Shown: positions 1 to 9,420, counted from the first letter of the stretch. The stretch is DNA of 64,000 nt from an uncultured Acetatifactor sp. (GCA_934436435.1 CAKSAN010000002.1:124001-188000); one strand, 5' to 3'. The notes: a model not told the origin generated them from the letters alone. Numbers and translations: made by a program.

Positions 1-2
1 TT

Positions 3-1346
3 CTGTCCAAAGCTCTTTGCGACAAGATGAAAAAGGAAGGTGTGGAGAACACTGGAATGGTCATCGGCTATGACAGACGTTTCCTGTCGAAAGAAGCCAT
101 GCAGTGGGCGGCAATGGTATTTGCGGCGGAGGGGATCCGCACGAAGCTTATCAATAAGTCCGTGCCTACTCCTCTGGTAATGTACTATGTGATGAAGCAT
201 GACTATCATTACGGCATGATGATTACCGCCAGCCATAATCCCGCCATCTACAACGGCGTCAAGGTATTCACCTATGGCGGCAGAGATGCGGATGAGAAGC
301 AGACCATGGAGATCGAACAGTTTATCAATGAAGTGACGGATCTTCCGGTGGAAGAGATGGATTACCAGAAGGCATTGGAAGCAGGACTGATCGAGGAAAT
401 CTATCCGTTAAATGAGTATCTGGACAGCATTATCGCGGCCGTGGACATGGATGCCATCCGGGAAGCCGGACTTCGTGTGGCACTGGACCCCATGTACGGT
501 GTCAGCGAGACTTCCATCAAAACCGTACTGATGACCGCCAGATGCGAAGTGGAGACCATTCACGAGCGTCATGACACGTTGTTTGGTGGTAAACTGCCCG
601 CACCGACGGCAGACACGCTCAGGACCTTACAGAACTACGTGCTGGACAGAAAATGCGATATGGGAATCGCTACCGACGGTGATGCGGACCGTATCGGTGT
701 CATTGACGAAAAGGGCAACTTCCTGCATCCCAACGACATTCTGGTACTGCTGTATTATTACCTGATGAAATACAAGGGCTGGCACGGTCCCGTGGTCCGC
801 AATATCTGCACCACCCATATGCTGGATCGTGTAGCGGAGAGCTTCGGTGAGAAATGCTATGAGGTTCCCGTAGGTTTCAAACATATCTCTGCAAAAATGT
901 ATGCAACAGACGCAGTCATCGGCGGAGAGTCCTCCGGTGGTCTGACGGTCCGCGGACATATTAAGGGCAAGGACGGTGTCTATGCCTCCGCATTGCTGGT
1001 GGAAATGCTGGCAGTTACCGGCAAAAAGCTCTCCGAGATTATGGAAGAGATCCATGCGCAGTACGGAAAACTGGCACTGGAAGAGAGAGATTACCGTTTC
1101 AGCCAGGAGAAAAAGGAAGCGATCCAGAAGCATCTGTTAGAAGAGAAAAAGCTGCCGGAGATTCCTTATGAAGTGGAGCAGGTGTCTTATCTGGACGGCG
1201 TAAAACTTTACCTGAAAAACGGTGGCTGGATCTCCATCCGCTTCTCCGGTACAGAGCCCCTGCTGCGTATCTTCTGCGAGATGCCGGAGGCAGAGGATGC
1301 GAAGAAACTCTGCGAATTATTTGAAGATTACTTATTACTCAAGTAG
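3..1346 (+). CDS. Phosphoglucomutase/phosphomannomutase family protein, 5' end outside window
   Basis: Alpha-D-phosphohexomutase that interconverts hexose 1- and 6-phosphates in the cytosol. The reading frame is open to the first base, so the N-terminus lies upstream; 447 residues are visible. The phosphoserine loop TASHNP (bases 225-242), the metal loop DGDADR, the sugar loop GGESSGG and the phosphate-binding SGTEP near the C-terminus occur in family order. The internal ATG at base 27 is not the likely start, because the coding sequence before it continues the first domain. Whether glucose, mannose or glucosamine phosphate is preferred cannot be read from the motifs. A strong terminator follows at 1371-1411, separating it from the amino-sugar locus. 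Confidence 0.9.
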   Translation: MSKALCDKMKKEGVENTGMVIGYDRRFLSKEAMQWAAMVFAAEGIRTKLINKSVPTPLVMYYVMKHDYHYGMMITASHNPAIYNGVKVFTYGGRDADEKQTMEIEQFINEVTDLPVEEMDYQKALEAGLIEEIYPLNEYLDSIIAAVDMDAIREAGLRVALDPMYGVSETSIKTVLMTARCEVETIHERHDTLFGGKLPAPTADTLRTLQNYVLDRKCDMGIATDGDADRIGVIDEKGNFLHPNDILVLLYYYLMKYKGWHGPVVRNICTTHMLDRVAESFGEKCYEVPVGFKHISAKMYATDAVIGGESSGGLTVRGHIKGKDGVYASALLVEMLAVTGKKLSEIMEEIHAQYGKLALEERDYRFSQEKKEAIQKHLLEEKKLPEIPYEVEQVSYLDGVKLYLKNGGWISIRFSGTEPLLRIFCEMPEAEDAKKLCELFEDYLLLK

Positions 1347-1370
1347 TAAAGAGATTGTCATAATTTAGCT

Positions 1371-1411
1371 AAAAAGATGGTAACATAGCGGATACTATGT
1401 TATCATCTTTT
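1371..1411 (+). terminator. Rho-independent terminator after the phosphohexomutase
   Basis: A 17-bp stem (AAAAGATGGTAACATAG against CTATGTTATCATCTTTT, one G-T wobble) closes a 6-base loop, with the 3' arm ending in T4. It starts 25 bases after the stop codon. Confidence 0.85.
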
Positions 1412-1432
1412 AAGAGAATTGTGGACGGGGCA

Positions 1433-1456
1433 GTGTGAAAAATAAATTTTTCACAC
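1433..1456. promoter_or_regulatory. Perfect 24-bp palindrome upstream of the kinase gene, candidate operator
   Basis: GTGTGAAAAAT, two A bases, then ATTTTTCACAC form a perfect inverted repeat 61 bases before the likely start of the kinase gene. A weak promoter (TTGTGG at 1419, 17-base spacer, ATAAAT at 1442) would place the palindrome over the -10 box. There is no T-run after it, so an operator is more likely than a terminator. The binding protein is unknown. Confidence 0.5.
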
Positions 1457-1516
1457 GCAATTTTGTGCCGGTGGCTCAAAGATTGCAGGCTATTGAAAGA
1501 TATGAGGATGATGAAT

Positions 1517-3292
1517 ATGAAAACAAAAGAGAAAACATGCAAAAGAAGATCCCTGCTCTGGAGCATGCTTTTTTTGCTGTTATTCGGCTGGTTTCTGCCG
1601 CTGCTTCTGACCAACGGCATTATGAGTAACATGGCGACGCAGAAGGTACATACCCAGATCGAGAGATCCGTGACGACTTCCATGGAAAAAGCGGCGGAGA
1701 TCATGGAATTGCAGCTGGGAGAGAGCGAGACGGCTTCCAAGAATGCGTCCTATCTGAATGTGATCCGGGAAGCCTATCTGACTTATCAGGACGGCGGCAG
1801 CAGGCGGGATTTTCAGACCACCGTATTCACCTTTCTGGAACAGCAGTATATGTTCAACCAGAACTGCCGGTCCGTAAATCTGGTTTTCCGGGAATATCCC
1901 GATGAGATCTATTACACTTACAATAACAGCACCAGCGGAACCTATCGCGATATTACCTATTTCAAGACCTATGTGGCAAAAGACCTGTTGGAAGAGATGG
2001 ATGCGCTGGATACCCGGACAGAGCTGCGCAGCTATGGCGGACGACTGTATATGATCCGTAATCTGGTGGATTCCAAGTTCCACCCCTTTGCAATTCTGGC
2101 TATCGAACTGAATGAAGAATCCCTGATGGAAAGTCTGGAAAGTGTCTGGGGCTACGAAAATGCCGCTGTTTATCTGGACGGAACCTACAGCCTCAGTCTG
2201 GGAGACAATGTGGACATACCTTACGGAGAGGAACAGCAGAACCGGCTGGCGGAGAAGGACTGCTTTGTAGACCATGTGAAGGATGCGCAGAACCCCTATG
2301 TCTATAAGAGACTGCAACTGTATCATTCCACGTTGGATTGCGTCATAGAGCTGGACAAGTCGGCGATCTATGCGGAGATCACCACGATCCGCTATGTATA
2401 TGCGATCCTGGCGGTGTTTGCTCTGCCGCTAGTACTGTTGATTTATAATTTCCTGAACAAATGGGTGAATAAGCCGGTGCAGGATCTGATCAAAGTATTT
2501 GATGTGGTGCGGACAGGAGAGTACGGCACCCAGATCGAGAACATGGCAGGCAGTGAAGAATTTTACCATATGGAAGAGTCCTTCAACTACATGTCATCCC
2601 AGTTGAAAGAACAGTTTGACAAGATCTACCGGGAGGAGATCGCCCTGCGGGATGCCAGAATCATGGCATTACAGTCCCAGATCAATCCCCATTTTCTGAA
2701 CAATACGCTGGAGATCATCAACTGGGAGGCCAGACTGAACGGCAATCTGCGTGTCAGCCAGATGATCGAGGCCCTGTCCACTATGCTGGAAGCTACCATG
2801 AACCGGAAGGCGGATCCTTACAACACCGTGGCGGAGGAGATGGAGTATGTGGATGCCTATCTCTATATCATTACCCAGCGGTACGGAGAAAAGTTCTCCT
2901 GTCGGAAGGAGATTGACGAAAGTCTGCTGAACTACAAGATCCCCCGGCTGATCGTGCAGCCTATCGCGGAGAATGCCATTGAGCACGGCATGAGTATCAC
3001 CAGAGAGGGAGAACTGGTCATCCGCCTGTATCGGAAACGGGAGGACCTGATGTGCATTGAGATCGAGAATAACCGTGCCTTAAGCGAGGAAGACCAGGCC
3101 AAGATCCATAAGCTGCTAAATGAGGAACCGGATCCACAAAAGGAACATCGTGTCAGCCTTGGAATCCGTAATGTTGACCAAAGACTTCGCATGATGTACG
3201 GACCGGAATGTGGATTGTTCATCACTAATAACAAAAATAATCATACGGTCAGTACAATTTTGGTCAAAATTGATGAAGGAAGACAACAATAA
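1517..3292 (+). CDS. YesM-type sensor histidine kinase
   Basis: Membrane sensor kinase of the His_kinase/HATPase_c class that pairs with AraC-type response regulators and usually controls a neighbouring sugar transporter. The 591 residues comprise a short basic N-terminus, a first membrane segment, a large extracytoplasmic sensor region, a second membrane segment (YAILAVFALPLVLLIYNF) and HAMP, then a kinase core with the phospho-His motif INPHFLNNTLE and the ATP-site box PIAENAIEHGM. I prefer ATG 1517 because GAGG lies 9 bases upstream; in-frame ATGs at 1463, 1502, 1508 and 1511 are poorer. The partner regulator is at 6648, on the far side of the transporter genes. The sensed ligand is presumably an amino sugar, inferred from nagB and nagA. 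Confidence 0.9.
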   Translation: MKTKEKTCKRRSLLWSMLFLLLFGWFLPLLLTNGIMSNMATQKVHTQIERSVTTSMEKAAEIMELQLGESETASKNASYLNVIREAYLTYQDGGSRRDFQTTVFTFLEQQYMFNQNCRSVNLVFREYPDEIYYTYNNSTSGTYRDITYFKTYVAKDLLEEMDALDTRTELRSYGGRLYMIRNLVDSKFHPFAILAIELNEESLMESLESVWGYENAAVYLDGTYSLSLGDNVDIPYGEEQQNRLAEKDCFVDHVKDAQNPYVYKRLQLYHSTLDCVIELDKSAIYAEITTIRYVYAILAVFALPLVLLIYNFLNKWVNKPVQDLIKVFDVVRTGEYGTQIENMAGSEEFYHMEESFNYMSSQLKEQFDKIYREEIALRDARIMALQSQINPHFLNNTLEIINWEARLNGNLRVSQMIEALSTMLEATMNRKADPYNTVAEEMEYVDAYLYIITQRYGEKFSCRKEIDESLLNYKIPRLIVQPIAENAIEHGMSITREGELVIRLYRKREDLMCIEIENNRALSEEDQAKIHKLLNEEPDPQKEHRVSLGIRNVDQRLRMMYGPECGLFITNNKNNHTVSTILVKIDEGRQQ

Positions 3293-3357
3293 TAGGCAAA
3301 AAAAGCCAAGGGCAACAATTTTGATTTTCCCCCATTCATACTATTATATAGTTACAA

Positions 3358-3374
3358 CAGATGAACAACATCTG
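3358..3374 (+). other. Small hairpin in the leader of the sugar-binding lipoprotein gene
   Basis: CAGATG and CATCTG flank a 5-base loop 27 bases before the lipoprotein start, in the 109-base gap after the kinase gene. It could tune translation or processing. An AT-rich TATTAT stretch just upstream may be a weak internal promoter, but no good -35 box is visible. Confidence 0.35.
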
Positions 3375-3401
3375 GAAAACAAAATTTGGGAGGTATAGTG
3401 T

Positions 3402-4781
3402 ATGAAACGATTTATTGCAGCAATGCTGGCAGGAACCATGATTTTTTCACTTGCAGCATGTGGCAGCCAGCCGTCCGACGGGGGCGTAGAGACGACCGGC
3501 ACAAAAACAGAAAGCACAACAGGTTCCGAGGGAACCACCGCCGCAGGAAAAGCGGTAGAACTGAATGTAACCACCACCTTCGCCGGTGAAGATGGCAACG
3601 CACAGAATTTCAAGAACGCCGTAAAGGCATGGTGCGCTGAGACCGGCAACACCGTAGCAGATACATCCGCTACTTCCGATGAGACCTTTAAGACCAGAGT
3701 AACCACTGACTTTGAGACGGGTTCCGAGCCCGACGTACTGTTCTTCTTCAACGGAGCAGATGCCAACAGCTTCATCGAAGCCGACAAGGTAGTTCCTATG
3801 GATGAGATCCGTGCAGAGTATCCTGATTACGCAAGCAACATGAACGATGATCTGATCGCAGACTCTCTGGTAGATGGCAAGAAATACGCAGTTCCCGTAA
3901 ACGGTTACTGGGAGGCAATGTTCGTGAACAAGGAAGTCCTGGATGCCGCAGGCGTGGAAGTGCCCGGTGCCGATTATACCATGGACAAGTTCAAGGAAGA
4001 CTGCCAGAAGATCAAGGACGCAGGATATACTCCGATCGCCGCAGCTTTAGGCAACATTCCTCATTACTGGTGGGAGTACGCAATCTTCAATCATGACACT
4101 CCCGCAAATCATGTACAGGTTCCCGACAGCATCGAAAATGCTTCCTCCTGGGTAGACGGTATGCTGGACATTAAGGAACTGTATGAACTGGGATATTTCC
4201 CGGACAATACCTTATCCGCTACCGATGACGAGACCTTCGCCATGTTCGTAGACGGCAAGGCTGCATTCCTGATTGATGGCTCCTGGAAGGTTGGCGGTAT
4301 TGTCAATGCCTGCCAGTCCGATCCTGATGATGCTTCTACTCTGGATGCTGACAAGCTGGCTAACTTTACCGTTACTTATGTACCCGGCAATGGTGACAGA
4401 AAAGCAACCGATTTAATCGGCGGTCTGTCCATGGGTTACTACATCACCAGAAAAGCATGGGATGATCCCGACAAGAGAGCAGCAGCGGTTGATTTCGTAA
4501 GTTATATGACTTCCGATGAGCTGGTACCTGTATTCGCACAGCATACCGCAAGCGCTCTGAAGAACACGCCTGATGTAGATCAGAGCCAGTTCAACGCATT
4601 ACAGATCGAAGCTATGGATATGATGTCCGGCGTTACTTCCCTGACCGGAGCCGTACAGGACATCTTCATGGGTGACTGTCGTGTGACCACTTTCGACGGT
4701 ATGCCTGAGATCGTAACCGGCAAGCTGGATGCAACCGAGGCCGTAGCAGAAGGCCTGAAGCTGTATCACGCACAGCAGTAA
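3402..4781 (+). CDS. ABC transporter sugar-binding lipoprotein (family 1 SBP), amino-sugar locus
   Basis: Extracellular solute-binding lipoprotein of a carbohydrate ABC importer, 459 residues. The N-terminus MKRFIAAMLAG leads to a hydrophobic stretch and the lipobox LAAC, with the acylated Cys at residue 20, followed by a Ser/Thr/Gly-rich linker. The body has the bacterial family 1 binding-protein pattern (DVLFFFNGAD, EAMFVNKEVLDAAGVEVP, FLIDGSWKVGG). GGGAGG precedes the ATG. It lies between a YesM-like kinase and two permeases, with nagB and nagA downstream, so N-acetylglucosamine or a GlcNAc-containing oligosaccharide is the inferred ligand. No ATPase subunit is encoded here; such importers commonly share an MsmX-type ATPase. 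Confidence 0.9.
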   Translation: MKRFIAAMLAGTMIFSLAACGSQPSDGGVETTGTKTESTTGSEGTTAAGKAVELNVTTTFAGEDGNAQNFKNAVKAWCAETGNTVADTSATSDETFKTRVTTDFETGSEPDVLFFFNGADANSFIEADKVVPMDEIRAEYPDYASNMNDDLIADSLVDGKKYAVPVNGYWEAMFVNKEVLDAAGVEVPGADYTMDKFKEDCQKIKDAGYTPIAAALGNIPHYWWEYAIFNHDTPANHVQVPDSIENASSWVDGMLDIKELYELGYFPDNTLSATDDETFAMFVDGKAAFLIDGSWKVGGIVNACQSDPDDASTLDADKLANFTVTYVPGNGDRKATDLIGGLSMGYYITRKAWDDPDKRAAAVDFVSYMTSDELVPVFAQHTASALKNTPDVDQSQFNALQIEAMDMMSGVTSLTGAVQDIFMGDCRVTTFDGMPEIVTGKLDATEAVAEGLKLYHAQQ

Positions 4782-4800
4782 AACAAAACAGATTTCTTGT

Positions 4801-4829
4801 TCAGCCGGGGGATACAAACCTCCGGCTGA
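4801..4829 (+). other. Intercistronic hairpin between binding protein and permease genes
   Basis: TCAGCCGGGGG pairs with CCTCCGGCTGA around a 7-base loop (one G-T wobble) 19 bases after the lipoprotein stop. No strong T-run follows, so it is more likely an RNA-stabilising or partial-termination hairpin that raises binding-protein mRNA over permease mRNA. Confidence 0.6.
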
Positions 4830-4859
4830 TTTCAACAGGAAAGTGAATGGAGGAAGCAT

Positions 4860-5747
4860 ATGGGAGCAAGTATATACAAGAATAAGAAACCGGCAATAAT
4901 CTTTCTGATCCCCGTCTTTCTTTTCATGATCGTTTATTTGTATTACCCTTTCTTACAGAATATTTGGAACAGTTTTCAGAATATACGACAGCTGGGAAGC
5001 AGCGGTGAAGGTTTCCTGGATCCCTGGTACAGCAACTACGTGGAAATGTTCCACGATGAAGTGGTTTGGATCTCCTTAAAAAACACACTGATCATGATGC
5101 TGGTAACTCTGGTGGGACAGGTGGGAATCGCTATCATCCTGGCATTGATGGTAGATAATATTGCACACGGGAAACACTTTTTCAAGACTGTATACTTCTT
5201 CCCCATCGTGATTTCCGCTACCGCACTTGGCCTGTTGTTCAACCTGATCTTCCTGTATGACAAGGGTATGCTGAACCAGATCCTGGAAAAGCTCGGCAAG
5301 GTGGGACTGACGGACTGGAAAGGCGAAGGTATCGCACTTTTCACCATGATGCTGCCCGTCATGTGGCAGTATGTAGGATTCTACTTTGTGATCCTGATCA
5401 CGGGACTGAATAATATCTCGGACGAACTGTACGAAGCGGCAAGAATCGACGGTGCGTCTACCTTCCAGAAGGTAAGATACATATCCATACCGTTGTTACA
5501 CAATGTGATCTGCACCTGCAGCGTCCTGGCAGTCACCGGAGCTTTAAAGGTATTTGATCTGCCCTGGACCATGTTCCCGAAGGGAATGCCCTTAAAGAGC
5601 ACCTTCCTTACCGGAACCTATATGTATTATCACACCATGGAGACCAAAAATGTTGACTATGGCTCCGCACTGGCAGTACTGATCGTAGTACTCGGCATTG
5701 TACTGGCTAAGGTGGTAAATGCCATCTTCAAAGAAAAAGATTACTAG
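4860..5747 (+). CDS. ABC transporter permease, UgpA/MalF type, amino-sugar locus
   Basis: First membrane subunit of the carbohydrate importer, 295 residues with about six membrane segments. The N-terminus (KKPAIIFLIPVFLFMIVYLYYP) is typical of the MalF/UgpA family. The cytoplasmic coupling loop EAARIDGAS, which docks on the ATPase, lies near residue 195. GGAGG precedes the ATG, 78 bases after the binding-protein gene and just past the intercistronic hairpin. The second permease begins 11 bases after its stop. Substrate specificity cannot be read from this subunit and is inferred from nagB/nagA. Confidence 0.92.
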   Translation: MGASIYKNKKPAIIFLIPVFLFMIVYLYYPFLQNIWNSFQNIRQLGSSGEGFLDPWYSNYVEMFHDEVVWISLKNTLIMMLVTLVGQVGIAIILALMVDNIAHGKHFFKTVYFFPIVISATALGLLFNLIFLYDKGMLNQILEKLGKVGLTDWKGEGIALFTMMLPVMWQYVGFYFVILITGLNNISDELYEAARIDGASTFQKVRYISIPLLHNVICTCSVLAVTGALKVFDLPWTMFPKGMPLKSTFLTGTYMYYHTMETKNVDYGSALAVLIVVLGIVLAKVVNAIFKEKDY

Positions 5748-5758
5748 GAGGGAAAGCC

Positions 5759-6613
5759 ATGAAGAAAAAAATATCCGTCGGATCCATATTGGTATACCTT
5801 TTCCTGAGCATCTGGGCTTTTACAACGATCTATCCCATCGTCTGGGTCATCCAGAACTCTTTCAAGGCGAAGGATAAGATTCTGGCAGACTCCTTCTCCC
5901 TCCCGGTAGGGGATCTGTTCACTACAGCCAATTACCGCAAGGCATTCGGCAATCTGAATATCTTCGGAGCCTACCGCAACAGTATTTTCATTTCCCTGAT
6001 GGTGTCACTGCTTGTGATCCTTCTGGCAGGAATGGCAGCTTACGCGCTGGCAAGATACTGCTTCCGGGGAAGCAACTTCCTGTATTCCATGGTAGTATCC
6101 GCCATGATGTTCCCGGTATTCGCCACCATCATCCCGGTGTTCTCCATGGAGACCTCCTGGGGCATCGTGAATACCAGCAGCTGGGGACTGACCATGTTGT
6201 CCGTGATCCTGCCGCAGGTGGCCGGGAATCTGGCCTTCTCCATCGTGGTGCTGTCCGGTTACATGAAGAGCCTGCCGCTGGAACTGGAAGAAGCGGCATA
6301 CATGGAAGGCTGCAATGCTTTCCAGATCTACTTCAAGGTCATTATGCCACTGACGAAACCGTCTTTCGCTACTGTAGCGATCTTCGCTTTCCTGTGGAGC
6401 TATAACGATCTGTTTACCCAGATGTTCTTCCTGAGACGTCCGGAGATGCGCACCATCACAAGACTGCTGAACGAGCTGACCAGCCAGGAGGGAACGAACT
6501 ACGGACTGATGGCAGCAGCCGTTACACTGGTAGTCGTGCCGGTCGTAATCGTGTATATTTTCTTACAAAAATATATCATAAAAGGAATGACAGCAGGTGC
6601 CGTTAAGGGGTAG
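5759..6613 (+). CDS. ABC transporter permease, UgpE/MalG type, amino-sugar locus
   Basis: Second membrane subunit of the same importer, 284 residues, about six membrane helices. The EAA loop ELEEAAYMEGCNAFQIYFKV contacts the shared ATPase. The C-terminus KGMTAGAVKG is the usual ending of MalG-type permeases. GGAGGG precedes the ATG. The gene ends 34 bases before the response regulator, so transporter and regulator are probably co-transcribed. Confidence 0.92.
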   Translation: MKKKISVGSILVYLFLSIWAFTTIYPIVWVIQNSFKAKDKILADSFSLPVGDLFTTANYRKAFGNLNIFGAYRNSIFISLMVSLLVILLAGMAAYALARYCFRGSNFLYSMVVSAMMFPVFATIIPVFSMETSWGIVNTSSWGLTMLSVILPQVAGNLAFSIVVLSGYMKSLPLELEEAAYMEGCNAFQIYFKVIMPLTKPSFATVAIFAFLWSYNDLFTQMFFLRRPEMRTITRLLNELTSQEGTNYGLMAAAVTLVVVPVVIVYIFLQKYIIKGMTAGAVKG

Positions 6614-6647
6614 AATATTGTTATAAAAGCTAATGAGAGGTGCTGCT

Positions 6648-7418
6648 ATGTACAAGGTGGTAATTATTGATGATGAACCGCTGATCGTGGAAGGGCTGTC
6701 CCGGAGTATTCCCTGGGAACGCTGGAACTGTAAGGTCGTAGGATTCGGCTATAACGGAATTGAAGGGATGGAAGTGATCCGCAGGGAAAAGCCTGCCATC
6801 GTCATCTCCGACATCAGTATGCCGAAAATGGACGGTCTGACCATGATCGCCGGTCTGAAATCAGAATTTCCGTACATGCAGATATCGATTCTTACGGGGT
6901 ATCGTGAATTTACATATGCGCAGGAAGCTATCCGGCTCGGGGTGTCGGCCTTCCTGCTGAAGCCATCCAAGATGGATGAGCTGTACGAAGCTATCGAAAA
7001 CATGACGGCGAAGCTGAAACTGTTCCCCATCGAAGACGAGGCGGTGGAGAACACGGAGGAAACAGAGGGAGATACCGTACTGTACAATAGCGAAGCCAAC
7101 AATTTTGTCGTGACAAAAGCACTGGAATATATCAAAGAACATTCCAGAGAACGGATCCAGCTGGCAGATGTGGCGGATCACTGTTATGTGAGCCAGTGGC
7201 ATTTAAGCAAGCTGTTAAATAAGCATACGGGCGAGAATTTTTCTGTAGCCCTGAACAAAGCACGTATTGCGGAAGCTAAGGAACTGTTGCAGGATCCTTC
7301 CCGCAGGATCTATGATATCGCAGAAGAAGTGGGATTCCAGGATCTGGCCCATTTCTCCCGGGTATTCAAAAAGCTGGAAGGAATCTCAGCCAATGAGTAT
7401 CGAAATACCTTGAGCTGA
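6648..7418 (+). CDS. YesN-type response regulator with AraC HTH
   Basis: Cytoplasmic transcription regulator of 256 residues, partner of the kinase at 1517. The receiver domain has the acidic pair (IIDDEP), the phospho-acceptor Asp in DISMPKMDG and a Lys in LLKPSK. A linker leads to an AraC-type double helix-turn-helix ending RVFKKLEGISANEYR. ATG 6648 is chosen because GAGAGG sits 6 bases upstream; the in-frame ATG at 6633 would precede that ribosome site. It probably activates the transporter and nag genes in response to the kinase signal, by analogy with other YesM/YesN systems. Confidence 0.9.
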   Translation: MYKVVIIDDEPLIVEGLSRSIPWERWNCKVVGFGYNGIEGMEVIRREKPAIVISDISMPKMDGLTMIAGLKSEFPYMQISILTGYREFTYAQEAIRLGVSAFLLKPSKMDELYEAIENMTAKLKLFPIEDEAVENTEETEGDTVLYNSEANNFVVTKALEYIKEHSRERIQLADVADHCYVSQWHLSKLLNKHTGENFSVALNKARIAEAKELLQDPSRRIYDIAEEVGFQDLAHFSRVFKKLEGISANEYRNTLS

Positions 7419-7482
7419 GCCTGTAACCGTCTATGAGAGTTCCTTATGCATGGTTTTGGAAAGCGTGCAGAAGGAGACGAAT

Positions 7483-8199
7483 ATGAGAGTTTATTGTGCG
7501 AAGAATTATGAGGAAGCATCCACACTGGCGGCAGACCTGATTGCCGCACAGATTTTATTAAAGCCGGACAGCGTACTGGGACTGGCAACGGGCTCCACGC
7601 CCATCGGCGCCTATCAGCGGCTGATCGCGAAATACGAAGCCGGAGAGCTGGATTTCTCTCAGGTGAAGACCATAAACCTGGATGAATACAGAGGGCTGGA
7701 TGAGGAAAATCCCAATGGATACCGCTACTTCATGAACCATCAGCTCTTTGATCATGTAAATATAAAAAAGGAAAACACCAATGTTCCCGACGGGAAAAAA
7801 GATCCCGCGCAGGCTTGCGGGGAATACGATGCCAGACTGGAGAGCACCGGCGGCATCGATCTGCAGCTTTTGGGACTGGGACATAACGGACATATCGGAT
7901 TTAATGAGCCTGCGGAGGAGTTCTCCAAAACGACCCACTGTGTGGATCTGAGCGAGAGTACCATCGAGGCGAACGCCAGATTCTTCGATTCGGAAGATGA
8001 GGTTCCCAAACAGGCATACACCATGGGCATCCAGTCCATCATGCAGGCGAAGATGATCCTGATCATGGCCTGCGGGGCAGACAAAAAAGAGATCGTAAAG
8101 AAAGCATTTCAGGGACCAATCTGTCCCCAGGTTCCCGCTTCGGTCTTACAGCTTCATGACAATGTGATCTTAGTGGGCGACGAAGCCTGTCTCGGTTAA
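7483..8199 (+). CDS. nagB: Glucosamine-6-phosphate deaminase
   Basis: Converts glucosamine 6-phosphate to fructose 6-phosphate and ammonia, the step that commits amino sugar to glycolysis. The 238 residues match the family length. Visible motifs are GLATGSTPIGAY (phosphate binding), NLDEYRGL with a catalytic Asp, and GLGHNGHIGFNEP containing the catalytic His and Glu. AAGGAG at 7471 places the start at 7483, not at the earlier ATG 7450. nagA begins 18 bases after the stop, so deacetylation and deamination enzymes are coupled. An allosteric C-terminal extension like that of the E. coli enzyme is not obvious. Confidence 0.96.
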   Translation: MRVYCAKNYEEASTLAADLIAAQILLKPDSVLGLATGSTPIGAYQRLIAKYEAGELDFSQVKTINLDEYRGLDEENPNGYRYFMNHQLFDHVNIKKENTNVPDGKKDPAQACGEYDARLESTGGIDLQLLGLGHNGHIGFNEPAEEFSKTTHCVDLSESTIEANARFFDSEDEVPKQAYTMGIQSIMQAKMILIMACGADKKEIVKKAFQGPICPQVPASVLQLHDNVILVGDEACLG

Positions 8200-8217
8200 T
8201 CTGGGGAGGAAGGAAAA

Positions 8218-9348
8218 ATGGCAGAAGGTGCAAAACATATAAAAGAAGTAAAAGGATTCCTATATACCGCAGAGTATGAGTTCCGGCCGGGCCGGATCTG
8301 TATCGAAGGAGACCGGATCGCAGAAGTGGACTTCTGCACGGAGAGTGAGTTAAGCGAGGCAGAGCGGGAGACGCTGGTGCTGCCCGGACTGGTGGATGTC
8401 CATTTTCACGGTGCGGCGGGATACGACTTCTGCGACGGGACGAAGGAGGCCTTCCGGGCGATCGAGGCTTATGAGAACAGCCACGGAATCACCAGTATCT
8501 GTCCCGCCACCATGACATTGCCGGTAGAACAGTTGAAACAGATCCTGACAGAAGTGTCGGAAGATAAACCGGACAGTCTGGTGGGAGTTCACCTGGAAGG
8601 ACCCTTTATCAATAAGGCCAAAAAGGGAGCACAGAAGGAAGAATACGTTATTCCTCCCAGTGCGGACGTGCTGAAGGAATTGCAGAAATGTGCAAAGGGA
8701 CTGGTAAAACTGGTATCCATCGCACCGGAGACGGAAGGTGCCATCGACTGTATCCGGGAGCTGGGGAATGAGTTCCATTTCTCCATAGCACATACCATGT
8801 CGGATTATGACACGGCTGTCAAGGCAATACAGGCCGGGGCAAAACACATTACCCACCTGTACAATGCCATGCCTATACCGACTCACAGAGAACCGGCAGT
8901 GGTGGGAGCCGCAGCCGACGACCCGGAGGTCATGCCGGAACTGATCTGCGACGGCATCCATATTCATCCCTGTATGGTGCGGAATACCTTCCGCCTGTTC
9001 GGTGCACACCGCATGATCCTCATCAGTGACAGTATGCGTGCCGTAGGCATGGAGGACGGACAGTATACGCTGGGCGGTCAGGACGTTACGGTGCGCGGAC
9101 CGCTGGCAACATTGGCGGACGGAACCATTGCGGGAAGCGCCACGAACCTGTATGACTGCATGCGCAAGGCAGTGGAGATGGGAGTACCGAAGGAGCAGGC
9201 TATCCGGGCAGCCACCATCAATCCGGCAGTCAGCATCGGGGCGGAAAGCAGGATCGGATCACTGGAAGTTGGCAAATTTGCCAATATTGTAATTGCGGAT
9301 ATGGCTTTAAACCGCCGTCAGGTCATTCTGAAGGGCGTAAGTTTATAA
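8218..9348 (+). CDS. nagA: N-acetylglucosamine-6-phosphate deacetylase
   Basis: Amidohydrolase that removes acetate from GlcNAc 6-phosphate, feeding NagB. The 376 residues show the metal motif HFHGAAGYDF, the HLEGPF loop, metal His residues in AHTMSDYD and HLYNAM, and the catalytic Asp in LISDSM. A purine-rich AGGAAGG lies before the ATG. Together with NagB it gives the complete route from GlcNAc-6-P to fructose-6-P, which is the main reason for assigning amino sugars to the upstream transporter and two-component pair. A terminator-like hairpin follows at 9380. Confidence 0.96.
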   Translation: MAEGAKHIKEVKGFLYTAEYEFRPGRICIEGDRIAEVDFCTESELSEAERETLVLPGLVDVHFHGAAGYDFCDGTKEAFRAIEAYENSHGITSICPATMTLPVEQLKQILTEVSEDKPDSLVGVHLEGPFINKAKKGAQKEEYVIPPSADVLKELQKCAKGLVKLVSIAPETEGAIDCIRELGNEFHFSIAHTMSDYDTAVKAIQAGAKHITHLYNAMPIPTHREPAVVGAAADDPEVMPELICDGIHIHPCMVRNTFRLFGAHRMILISDSMRAVGMEDGQYTLGGQDVTVRGPLATLADGTIAGSATNLYDCMRKAVEMGVPKEQAIRAATINPAVSIGAESRIGSLEVGKFANIVIADMALNRRQVILKGVSL

Positions 9349-9379
9349 TTGGTTGTTGTGAGTTGTTTGTTGCAGACAG

Positions 9380-9420
9380 ATACCCGGAAACCGTAGAAAA
9401 TACGGTTCCCGGGTATTTGT
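9380..9420 (+). terminator. Terminator after the nag locus
   Basis: ATACCCGGAAACCGT pairs with ACGGTTCCCGGGTAT (one mismatch) around a 7-base loop, followed by TTGTCATTT. The short T-run makes it a moderately strong intrinsic terminator. The remaining gap to ftsH holds no convincing gene. Confidence 0.7.
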
